Shown: piece after piece, positions 1-7,074 of the stretch
Numbering within the stretch: the first letter of the stretch is position 1
Layout: each line of letters starts with the position of its first letter
DNA from: an uncultured Flavobacteriales bacterium
Lineage (GTDB): Bacteria > Bacteroidota > Bacteroidia > Flavobacteriales > Crocinitomicaceae
Length of the DNA: 52,524 nt
Direction of reading: 5' to 3'
Assembly (NCBI GenBank): GCA_946480815.1
Contig: CAMLLB010000026.1
Coordinates: forward strand, 1-52,524
The notes under the pieces: model-generated
The model's input: only the letters and a program-made list of their open reading frames with translations
What the model was told of the DNA's origin: nothing
The model's database searches: none
Program-made: the position numbers and the translations under genes

Positions 1-132
1 AATGAAGGATCCATTCTTCAGGCTTACAAGAATGGAACGGCTCAATTAGCCGCAGAGGAAGAAGAACCGCTTCAGGGAAAATTTGACACCACACAGCTCG
101 CTGCTGAAGAGGACGAGGAATTACCGGCTTAA
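1..132 (+). CDS. 3' end of an eCIS payload-type protein (partial)
   Basis: Only the last 43 codons are in the window, ending TAA at 130-132; the start lies upstream. The visible peptide carries GSILQAYKNGTAQ, the motif repeated near the N terminus of the next three proteins. It is followed by an acidic stretch with PLQGKF and a repeated QLAAEE, a linker style I associate with DUF4157 proteins. No DUF4157 or toxin domain is visible, and the protein ends soon after the motif, so it is either a short carrier or a remnant. It lies 24 bp before the next gene on the same strand, so co-transcription is likely. Membership of an injection-system payload set is inferred from the shared motif and neighbours. 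Confidence 0.7.
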   Translation, partial: NEGSILQAYKNGTAQLAAEEEEPLQGKFDTTQLAAEEDEELPA

Positions 133-156
133 CTTAACCGAAGCAATTTTAAGCTT

Positions 157-627
157 ATGAAAACACATACTCCCTCAGAAAAACAAGTCGCTGATTCTCC
201 TGCCCAGGCAAAAGCAAAGAACCAGGCGAATAGCGATTCCATTCTTCAGGCATACAAAAAAGGAACTGCTCAGCTGAAGGAAAACAAAACCGGTTTACCT
301 GACAATTTGAAATCCGGAGTTGAAAACCTTTCCGGTCACAGTATGGATGATGTGAAAGTACATTACAATTCTCCCGAACCGGCTTCCTTACAGGCGCATG
401 CATATGCCCAGGGAACAGATATCCACGTAGCTCCGGGACAGGAAAAACACCTGCCGCACGAAGCATGGCATGTGGTACAACAAAAACAGGGACGTGTGCA
501 GCCAACCAAACAATTAAAAGGAACAACCAATATCAACGACGATACCGGGCTGGAGAAAGAAGCAGATGTAATGGGTGCGAAAGCAATGCAATTAAAAGAC
601 GAAGGATTCACTGAAAGTAAAAAGTAA
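157..627 (+). CDS. DUF4157 protein, stand-alone (eCIS payload type)
   Basis: This 156-residue protein has the shared motif SILQAYKKGTAQ at about residues 28-39, then a complete DUF4157 domain at about 45-120. The domain includes the HEAWH (HExxH) metallopeptidase-like motif and the VQQKQGRVQPT tail typical of the family. DUF4157 is a known marker of eCIS-associated toxins and cargo, where it is usually followed by a C-terminal effector. Here the protein ends about 35 residues after DUF4157, so no effector domain is present. The next gene begins 4 bp after its stop codon. Its DUF4157 segment is very similar to that gene's at DNA level, suggesting a tandem duplication. Whether HEAWH is catalytic is unknown. 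Confidence 0.85.
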   Translation: MKTHTPSEKQVADSPAQAKAKNQANSDSILQAYKKGTAQLKENKTGLPDNLKSGVENLSGHSMDDVKVHYNSPEPASLQAHAYAQGTDIHVAPGQEKHLPHEAWHVVQQKQGRVQPTKQLKGTTNINDDTGLEKEADVMGAKAMQLKDEGFTESKK

Positions 628-631
628 GTCG

Positions 632-2128
632 ATGAAAACAGCTATTCCAAGTACTTCCGGATCTGAAGAGAAACAAACCAAAGCTGAAAACCAGGCTTCG
701 GCAGAATCCATTCTGCAAGCTTATAAACAGGGAACCGCTCAATTTCAATCAGTCGAGAAAGAAGAACCTCCGGTTGAGCAAAAAGAAAATAAAACAGGTT
801 TACCTGATGACTTAAAATCCGGGGTAGAAAACCTTTCAGGCATTTCACTCAATGATGTGAAGGTACATTACAACTCTTCACAACCGGCCACACTGCAAGC
901 TCATGCATATGCACAGGGAACGGATATCCATGTGGCACCCGGACAGGAAAAACACCTGCCGCATGAAGCCTGGCATGTCGTGCAACAAAAACAGGGACGC
1001 GTGCAGCCAACCAAACAGCTAAAAGATGCTACTAATATCAATGATGATACCGGATTGGAAAAAGAAGCGGATGTGATGGGTGCAAAAGCGGTACAATTGA
1101 AAACTGATGGCCCCAGGTCTTTAACATCAAAAAATCAGGCATTCCAAAATCCGGTATATCAATTACAAACAAAGGTTAATTGGACTTCTCAGGATTTCAG
1201 TTATTTGGATAGTGATGGAAATGTAGCCACAAAAGAAGTTGGAGGAACAATGAGAGCCACTTTGGATCCGGGAGACCCCATTGAAGGTGCCGATGCTCAA
1301 TCAACTTTTCAGAAAGACATGTATGATAATCTTAAATCCTATTGGAATCCGGGTGCCAAACATTGGGTTCGCGGACATTTATTGAATGCAAATTTGGGAG
1401 GTCCGAATGTTGCTCCGAATTTATTTCCGATTACGGGTCATGCAAATGGGGATCATCTCAACTATGTAGAAAATCATGTGAAGAATTGGGTGATCAAGGG
1501 GAAAAAAGTAGAGTATACAGTAAATGCAATACAAGAAGGTGGAGATGTTACCGTTGGAGATGAAACCGTCCCTAATGCAGCAGGATCCCTGGATTGCACA
1601 GCTGAAATTGTAGGAGAAGATAAAAAAATCAGCAGGATAATTAAATCAGAACCCGTTAAACGGGAAGCAAAAGATGAGGCAATTGAAGCAGGTCATACTT
1701 CAAGTTGGGATCGCAAGCAGGAAGGAGGAGATAATGAGGAAGTCGATAAATTAATCCTGGACTGGAATCAGGCTCAATTAAGCTATGCAATTAATTTAAT
1801 TGAAAACAATTTCGATTATAAAAAGGCTACAAGAGAAGTTCCTATTACGCTCGACGATCTTGGACCAATCCTGGGTAAACTAAGTGCAATCAAAGAATTA
1901 CTGGATGCGGAAGACGATAATATCGATCAAAACGACGGCGAATCTCCGGATACTGAATTAGATAAAGTTGGAAGCAGAGTCGCAAATACCAATTTAAAAC
2001 GATGGCTTCGTAAAAGCCTTTCCAATGTAGAAGCAGAGCAATGGCTTACTGATAACCGTAGTATCGATGATCCAAGGAATTATTCAGTAACCGGTTCCGC
2101 CATAGAGGAAGATGATGAAATTGATTAA
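632..2128 (+). CDS. eCIS payload: motif + DUF4157 + nuclease-like C-terminal toxin
   Basis: A 498-residue protein. The shared motif SILQAYKQGTAQ is at 26-37, DUF4157 at about 55-127 with HEAWH at 111-115, and a conserved GLEKEADVMGAKA tail at 141-153. From about 180 a different domain begins. It contains WVRGHLLNANLGG at 245-257 followed by PNLFPITGHAN at 262-272, which resembles the catalytic RGH...N region of DNA/RNA non-specific (beta-beta-alpha metal) endonucleases used as polymorphic toxins; H249 would be the general base. The acidic C-terminal 130 residues are unassigned. No immunity gene is evident beside it, which fits an injected payload rather than a contact-dependent toxin. The nuclease call is motif-based and moderately sure; the DUF4157 call is strong. 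Confidence 0.75.
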   Translation: MKTAIPSTSGSEEKQTKAENQASAESILQAYKQGTAQFQSVEKEEPPVEQKENKTGLPDDLKSGVENLSGISLNDVKVHYNSSQPATLQAHAYAQGTDIHVAPGQEKHLPHEAWHVVQQKQGRVQPTKQLKDATNINDDTGLEKEADVMGAKAVQLKTDGPRSLTSKNQAFQNPVYQLQTKVNWTSQDFSYLDSDGNVATKEVGGTMRATLDPGDPIEGADAQSTFQKDMYDNLKSYWNPGAKHWVRGHLLNANLGGPNVAPNLFPITGHANGDHLNYVENHVKNWVIKGKKVEYTVNAIQEGGDVTVGDETVPNAAGSLDCTAEIVGEDKKISRIIKSEPVKREAKDEAIEAGHTSSWDRKQEGGDNEEVDKLILDWNQAQLSYAINLIENNFDYKKATREVPITLDDLGPILGKLSAIKELLDAEDDNIDQNDGESPDTELDKVGSRVANTNLKRWLRKSLSNVEAEQWLTDNRSIDDPRNYSVTGSAIEEDDEID

Positions 2129-2143
2129 GACAAATCCAGTTTA

Positions 2144-2262
2144 ATGGGAAAACATATACTAAATACACGGAAGGATAATCCGAAAACGAAACAAATGCAA
2201 TGAAAAACGCCATTCAATACTTTCAAACATTACTCCACACAGCTTTTGCGGGCGGGAAATAA
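2144..2262 (+). pseudogene. Remnant: truncated copy of the eCIS ATPase 5' end
   Basis: From the ATG at 2200 the DNA matches the first 51 nt of the ATPase gene at 2857 (47 of 51 by my count), encoding the same MKNAIQYFQTLLHTAFA, then diverges and stops after 20 codons at 2260-2262. All four differences in the matched part are synonymous. After the match, a run resembling a degraded continuation of the ATPase is still visible, with a short deletion. Just upstream, a 19-codon frame (2144-2203) overlaps this ATG as ATGA and may be the relic of another payload start. This is either the stump of a second ATPase copy or a by-product of payload insertion upstream of the ATPase. Confidence 0.75.
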
Positions 2263-2269
2263 TCAGTAT

Positions 2270-2854
2270 ATGAAAAAACAACTAAAACGACATACGAATC
2301 CTAATCCCGAAAAATCAGGGGGAAGCAAACAGGCTTCGACCGGAACTATTTTGCAGGCCTTCAGGTCAGGTACGATTCAACTCAAAACGGATGAAGAACG
2401 GGCAGAAAAACACCAACGAATCGCTTTAGCGAAAGCCGAAATAGCGGGAAAATCAATTCCTAGTAAATTGGAAAAACATTTATTTGAAGGTCATCCGAAT
2501 GCCGGAAACTTTGATGTAAATAGTCCAACGGGTTTGCACGCCTATACGAATAAAGGTTTTCCACCAAAACAATATACAACCGGAGAAGGGAGAACAAAAA
2601 AAACGGAAACGACGAATGTCACCCATGAAGTTTCCGGAAATGAGAACAAAATACACACCATTGACTGGAAATGGGACAAAGCGACAAGTGAAGACACAAA
2701 GTCCAGTACCATGTTCCCGAAATGGATGCCAAAAAATCATGTCATTGCACTTGTTGCAGGAGGATTAACATCCAAAACAAATGAATACATCAAACATGGC
2801 CTGAACTTCAATATTGAATCGAAAGGCGATACTTCTTATCCGACTACAGAATAA
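2270..2854 (+). CDS. eCIS payload: motif + EndoU-like RNase toxin, no DUF4157
   Basis: I start this at the ATG at 2270 rather than an upstream TTG at 2246, because the upstream codons lie in the ATPase remnant. The product is 194 residues. TILQAFRSGTIQL at 26-38 is the payload motif again, but DUF4157 is missing. Residues about 66-165 resemble the bacterial EndoU nuclease fold (PF14436-like): HLFEGH at 70-75, a GLHAY His at 90, and KSSTMFPKWM at 144-153, which mirrors the EndoU K(S/T)STFFP segment. EndoU toxins cleave RNA, commonly tRNA. The gene ends 2 bp before the ATPase start. The EndoU call rests on these motifs only. Confidence 0.65.
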   Translation: MKKQLKRHTNPNPEKSGGSKQASTGTILQAFRSGTIQLKTDEERAEKHQRIALAKAEIAGKSIPSKLEKHLFEGHPNAGNFDVNSPTGLHAYTNKGFPPKQYTTGEGRTKKTETTNVTHEVSGNENKIHTIDWKWDKATSEDTKSSTMFPKWMPKNHVIALVAGGLTSKTNEYIKHGLNFNIESKGDTSYPTTE

Positions 2855-2856
2855 TT

Positions 2857-4164
2857 ATGAAAAACGCCATTCAATACTTTCAGACCTTGCTCCACACAGC
2901 TTTCGCGCTCTATTTCGGGCAGGAAAGTGATTATAAATCATTGGAGGAAATTCCATTACCTAAAAACGATGAGCTTTCAAAATGGACCCAAAAAGAATTG
3001 TCCTGGGAAGAACGGGTAGCCCTACTTTTAGCATTGATGCCCCATGTAAATCCGCAAAGTCTGGATTTGTTCTTTATACTGAATAAAAACCTGGATCGCC
3101 CGTATACCGAATTCGGAGGATGGAAAGGGAATTCCCATAACGGCTTTTTACCAACCGGTGAAACAGTGGCTTTTTTGCTGGCACTTCACTCGGATGAAAA
3201 ACGAAAAGTAGTTGTCAACCTCTTCGACCAGGAACATTGGTTTTACAAGGAAAATGTAATCCGTTTGGAAGGTCAGGGACCCGGAGAACCCTATTTGAGC
3301 GGAAAACTCTGTGTTTCAGATGAATTCCTGGCAAAAGTGTATCGCGATGGAAATTACCGCCCGGATTATAACAGCGACTTTCCGGCAAAACGAATGGAAA
3401 CCCGCTTGGATTGGGAAGACCTGGTTATTCCTTACAACTTAAAGGAAGAATTGGAACAGATCACTCAATGGCTGGAAAACGGGAAAACAATCCGCGAAAA
3501 ATGGAACCTGGACAAGTTCCTCAAAAACGGTTACCGTTGTTTGTTTCACGGTCCTCCGGGAACCGGGAAAACGTTGACTGCTTCCCTCCTTGGGAAACAA
3601 CATGGAATGGATGTCTACCGGATCGATTTGTCAATGGTCGTATCCAAATACATTGGAGAAACGGAAAAAAACCTCGCCAAGATCTTCGATCGTGCAGAGC
3701 ATCAAAACTGGATTTTATTCTTTGACGAAGCAGATGCATTATTTGGAAAAAGGACCGAAACCTCTGATTCCAACGACCGGCATGCCAACCAGGAAGTGGC
3801 TTACCTGCTCCAACGGATTGAAGACTTTCCTGGAATGGTTATTCTCGCTACCAACATCAAAGACAACCTGGACGAAGCCTTTTTCCGCAGATTCCAATCG
3901 ATTTTGTATTTCCCGGTTCCAAACCAGGAATTGCGTTATGATCTGTGGCGACGTATGATACCACAGGACTGGCTCGACGATCAATCCGAAGAAATCTTGC
4001 GTGAAGCAGCCATCATCAAACTTTCCGGAGGAAGTATGCTCAATGTGGTACAATCGTGTGCTTTACAGCTGTTTGATCCGAAAGCTTCCAATAAACTCAA
4101 TTTGGAGATGCTGAAAAACACCATCAAAAAAGAATTGGAGAAAGAAGGAAAATTGGTTAATTAA
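2857..4164 (+). CDS. AAA+ ATPase of an extracellular contractile injection system
   Basis: A 435-residue protein. The N-terminal about 190 residues are the variable domain seen in eCIS ATPases. The AAA core follows, with Walker A GPPGTGKT at 232-239, Walker B ILFFDEAD at 286-293 and a second-region arginine motif FFRRF at 342-346. It corresponds to the Afp15/Pvc15 class, conserved in eCIS loci and thought to act in particle assembly or payload handling. It follows the EndoU payload by 2 bp, placing both in one operon, and precedes a membrane protein by 11 bp. Structural genes (sheath, tube, baseplate) are not in the window and would lie upstream of position 1. Confidence 0.85.
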   Translation: MKNAIQYFQTLLHTAFALYFGQESDYKSLEEIPLPKNDELSKWTQKELSWEERVALLLALMPHVNPQSLDLFFILNKNLDRPYTEFGGWKGNSHNGFLPTGETVAFLLALHSDEKRKVVVNLFDQEHWFYKENVIRLEGQGPGEPYLSGKLCVSDEFLAKVYRDGNYRPDYNSDFPAKRMETRLDWEDLVIPYNLKEELEQITQWLENGKTIREKWNLDKFLKNGYRCLFHGPPGTGKTLTASLLGKQHGMDVYRIDLSMVVSKYIGETEKNLAKIFDRAEHQNWILFFDEADALFGKRTETSDSNDRHANQEVAYLLQRIEDFPGMVILATNIKDNLDEAFFRRFQSILYFPVPNQELRYDLWRRMIPQDWLDDQSEEILREAAIIKLSGGSMLNVVQSCALQLFDPKASNKLNLEMLKNTIKKELEKEGKLVN

Positions 4165-4175
4165 GATAGAGAATT

Positions 4176-5468
4176 ATGAAATATATTACCCGATTAATTG
4201 TATTATTTGTTGTTGCATTTCAAGCTGCCGGACAAGGACAACGCGGACAAACATACGTTGCTCCGTGGGATATTCCTGCCCTGGAGGACCCTTACTTTTT
4301 CGAGCCTTATTTTGACACGATCTACATTCACGATACCGTATATGTTTCGAATGCGGATGCCTTTCTAAAGAAATACTACAAAGGCAAAATCAACCTGAAC
4401 GATTTGGTCAAAAACCAGCAAATTCTGGATAGCATTTTACAAAATCTAAGCAAGGTTTCAGGAAAAGAATTGTTTTACAATTACTTCGGGAATCACCGGT
4501 TCCCAAGGGCTTTATCCAACAGTATCTCGATTAAAGAATTTTCATTAACGGGCAACCTTCAGTTCAAACGGCTCCAATTCAATGGGGAAATCCCGGCCGG
4601 GTCGTTAAGCAATGAATTGTTATTCCGTTTTACCGGTGCACATCGCACCAACCGTTTTCTAAGGAATGAAGACGCACAACTCAGAGCAATTTCATACATT
4701 TTCACGGCACTTCAATCCGATACAACAAAGATTAAATCCATCAACCTCTACTTCCCGGATTTCAACTTCAGGGAGAAAAGGGCGATGGCCCAATTCGTGA
4801 AATCTGTACGAATGGTATTGGATGCGGCAAAGGAATACGATATTTCGACTATGAAACTCAAGGTTTTCTTTCATAACCAGAAGAACCCTGAAATTATCGG
4901 AGAAGGTTTTCTTTACAGTTTGATGATCAAAGCCAGTGAAGTGGTTTTACTGGATCCGACCAATGTGATTGATGATTATTACGTAGAAGGCGATCCTTTT
5001 TCCAAGGATGATATTGAGAATGTAGATTTATTCACCCGGATGAACAGCCATTTCTACCTGGCGCGATTTACCAATGGCAATCCTGAGATCCGGGACAGTA
5101 TTACAGATTTTTCAGTTGGTGCTATCCGCGATATTGCCTTGGGTGATATCCCGGATAACAATTGGGAATCTTACCTGTGGTTCCTGGCAGGATTGATCCT
5201 GCTGGTCATTATCATTGCCTTATTGTATTTCTTTTATCCGCCTTTTTCTTACATCCTGAATCAAAACATGGGAATTGTCCTGGCATCTGCCGTTGTGTTC
5301 ACCATTGAATTTTTCATGCTTGCGGGTGTGGTTTTCCAGAATATGTGTACGGAAGATGAAAGCACTTCGCTGAATGAAAACCCTTCACTTTTATTCTGCA
5401 TGCCAATCCTGATGGTAGTTGTTTTACCCTTGATGCGACAGTTTTCGAGGAATAGAAAATTACCTTAA
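4176..5468 (+). CDS. Membrane protein of unknown function, downstream of eCIS ATPase
   Basis: A 430-residue protein I do not recognise. It has a signal peptide (about 1-20, ending AAGQ), a periplasmic or surface region of about 310 residues rich in aromatic and charged residues, and three hydrophobic segments near 333-353, 366-386 and 405-421. The C terminus is short and basic (RQFSRNRKLP), suggesting a cytoplasmic end. The 11-bp gap after the ATPase suggests co-transcription, so it may belong to the injection-system locus, for example as an envelope anchor, release or immunity factor. That role is inference from position only. Confidence 0.7.
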   Translation: MKYITRLIVLFVVAFQAAGQGQRGQTYVAPWDIPALEDPYFFEPYFDTIYIHDTVYVSNADAFLKKYYKGKINLNDLVKNQQILDSILQNLSKVSGKELFYNYFGNHRFPRALSNSISIKEFSLTGNLQFKRLQFNGEIPAGSLSNELLFRFTGAHRTNRFLRNEDAQLRAISYIFTALQSDTTKIKSINLYFPDFNFREKRAMAQFVKSVRMVLDAAKEYDISTMKLKVFFHNQKNPEIIGEGFLYSLMIKASEVVLLDPTNVIDDYYVEGDPFSKDDIENVDLFTRMNSHFYLARFTNGNPEIRDSITDFSVGAIRDIALGDIPDNNWESYLWFLAGLILLVIIIALLYFFYPPFSYILNQNMGIVLASAVVFTIEFFMLAGVVFQNMCTEDESTSLNENPSLLFCMPILMVVVLPLMRQFSRNRKLP

Positions 5469-5470
5469 AA

Positions 5471-5498
5471 CAGAATGAGAATGAGAGCGAGAATGAGG
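5471..5498. repeat. Left arm of inverted repeat bracketing the four-helix-bundle gene
   Basis: A purine-rich GAGAATGAGA-type arm. Its reverse complement recurs almost perfectly at 5945-5971 on the other side of the 115-aa gene, ending in the same CTCATTCTCATTCTG. Confidence 0.75.
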
Positions 5499-5513
5499 AT
5501 TTGAATCCGCTTT

Positions 5514-5539
5514 ACTCTTAATTCTAAAGAATTAAGAGT
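5514..5539. repeat. Perfect 11-bp hairpin upstream of four-helix-bundle gene
   Basis: ACTCTTAATTC, a 4-nt loop TAAA, then GAATTAAGAGT. It lies between the 3' end of the 430-aa membrane protein gene and the next start. It has no clear T tract, so it may be a structural part of the repeat unit rather than a plain terminator. Confidence 0.7.
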
Positions 5540-5584
5540 GTTATTCAGATCTGAAAATTTGTATATTAAATAACAACTACTACT

Positions 5585-5932
5585 ATGTTTGAATTTCAGA
5601 ATCTCGATGTCTACAAAAAAGCAAAAGTTTTTCATTTAGAATCAAAACAACTTATTAATCTGATTCAATTAGACAAAATTGAAAAGGATCAATTGTTTCG
5701 GGCATCTTTCAGTATCATACTGAACATTGCGGAAGGTTCCGGAAGAGTTTCGAAACCTGACAGACGTCATTTCTTCGTAATTTCAAGAGGATCCGTTTTC
5801 GAATGTATCGCTATACTGGATGTATTACGTGATTCTAATTCTATCAATACAGATACCTTCAATTCTTTTTTAAAAAAAGCAGATGAGCTATCCAGAATTC
5901 TATATGCAATGATTAGAAATCTCAGCAATTAG
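5585..5932 (+). CDS. Four-helix bundle protein (S23/IVP-like family)
   Basis: A 115-residue, almost all-helical protein with the family's opening pattern FQNLDVYKKAKVF, the central FRASFSIILNIAEGSGR and RRHFFVISRGSVFE. It belongs to the four-helix bundle/S23 intervening-sequence protein family (TIGR02436-like), related to diversity-generating retroelement Avd proteins. These are common, variable in number, and found in 23S rRNA intervening sequences or alone in Bacteroidota; their function is unclear. No 23S rRNA sequence surrounds it here. Nearly perfect inverted repeats bracket it (5471-5498 and 5945-5971), suggesting the gene arrived as a unit. Confidence 0.88.
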   Translation: MFEFQNLDVYKKAKVFHLESKQLINLIQLDKIEKDQLFRASFSIILNIAEGSGRVSKPDRRHFFVISRGSVFECIAILDVLRDSNSINTDTFNSFLKKADELSRILYAMIRNLSN

Positions 5933-5944
5933 TTCATTCTAGCT

Positions 5945-5971
5945 CTCATTCCGTTTCTCATTCTCATTCTG
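5945..5971. repeat. Right arm of inverted repeat bracketing the four-helix-bundle gene
   Basis: The inverted counterpart of 5471-5498, with only a few mismatches or one gap. It ends 6 bp before the stop codon of the convergent secreted-protein gene. Confidence 0.75.
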
Positions 5972-5977
5972 ACCATA

Positions 5978-7003
5978 TTACTTTCCTTTCTTCCCGATGT
6001 AATTGTAATTCTGATTTTCGGAATCTACCATGGAGGTTTCCAAAATGGTTAAGTGCAGAATGTTGATTCCCGGATTGTCCGGGGTTATTGCAACAGTTGG
6101 ATCTTTTGTAATGGAGGTACAGATGACTTTGATTTGAGCATAAGCTTTTCTGTTGCCGTTGTAATCAGCAGTATTGACATTGAGAAAGAAATCGGCATTT
6201 TCTTTTGCGGATTTCAGGGTGCTGAAGTTCTTGTAATTATCAAACTGGATTTTACTGTCGCTGGTATATTTCAGTGGTTTCGAACCGAAAACCGTTGGAT
6301 CGTCCACTACCTGGAATTCTCCCCGGTCAAAAGCATATCTTCCCAAATAAGCTGGAATCTTGACATAAAAAGTATCCTTTAAATGCACTTGTTTGCGAGC
6401 CGCATCCAATCGCTTGATCCATTCTTTTTTCTCAGTTTCAAATTGGTCCTGGTTGAATTCGTATTGTTTTCCTTTCTGAGGATCTGCCAGTTTACAATAT
6501 TTCAATGCATTATCTGCCGAACTGCCTTTGGATTGTTCCAGGTTCAAAAGAAAAACCGCCAGTTCATCCAACCAATCAGCTCCGTTCAGCTTATTCGGAT
6601 TGGTAAATACAATCAATTCCTTTGCCTGTAATGCTTTTTCAATCGGCATGTATAGGATTTTATTGTTGGGCCCCTGCAATTCAAAAACAACCGAATTCTT
6701 AAAGTCGAAGGAACAATGTTCCTGGAAAGACAAGATGTTCCTGATGACACATTTTGTGCCAGAAATCACCGAGTCCAATTCACTGTAACCACACACATTT
6801 TTCTTGTTTTTGACAAAAATCCCGGTGTATTTTTTTTTCGTACTGAACACATTTTTTCCCGTCTCACCAACAACCAGGGTATCCCCTTTGGAATAGGTCT
6901 GTTTGGAAACCGTAGACTGGTACTTTTTCAGTTTCTCCGCTTCCTGTGAAAAAAGGAGTGTGTTTGAAGCAACAAAAAGAATGAGTAGGAATGTATTGCG
7001 CAT
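5978..7003 (-). CDS. Secreted protein of unknown function
   Basis: I prefer the ATG at 7003 (341 residues) to a TTG at 7024, because it places a clean signal peptide at the very N terminus (hydrophobic run, then LLFSQ). The mature part is soluble, beta-rich and Lys/Asp/Asn-rich, with no motif I recognise. It contains GDTLVVGETGKNVF early and TKDPTVAITPDNPGIN near the end. The next gene upstream on the same strand also encodes an exported protein, 71 bp away, so the two may be co-transcribed. No function is assigned. Confidence 0.7.
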   Translation of the reverse strand: MRNTFLLILFVASNTLLFSQEAEKLKKYQSTVSKQTYSKGDTLVVGETGKNVFSTKKKYTGIFVKNKKNVCGYSELDSVISGTKCVIRNILSFQEHCSFDFKNSVVFELQGPNNKILYMPIEKALQAKELIVFTNPNKLNGADWLDELAVFLLNLEQSKGSSADNALKYCKLADPQKGKQYEFNQDQFETEKKEWIKRLDAARKQVHLKDTFYVKIPAYLGRYAFDRGEFQVVDDPTVFGSKPLKYTSDSKIQFDNYKNFSTLKSAKENADFFLNVNTADYNGNRKAYAQIKVICTSITKDPTVAITPDNPGINILHLTILETSMVDSENQNYNYIGKKGK

Positions 7004-7074
7004 AATTTCAGGTTTCTTATTCAAAATTAAGAATTCCTGATTACGAATCCCGAACCAGGAATGATGTTTTTGGC

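Noticed and set aside
2246..2269. Upstream TTG start for the EndoU payload
   Set aside because: These codons are the tail of the ATPase fragment in another frame; the ATG at 2270 gives an N terminus like the other payloads.
5471..5498. CRISPR array
   Set aside because: Short purine-rich repeat arms only; no regularly spaced repeats or spacers here or elsewhere in the window.
5471..5971. 23S rRNA intervening sequence around the four-helix-bundle gene
   Set aside because: No rRNA sequence is present on either side.
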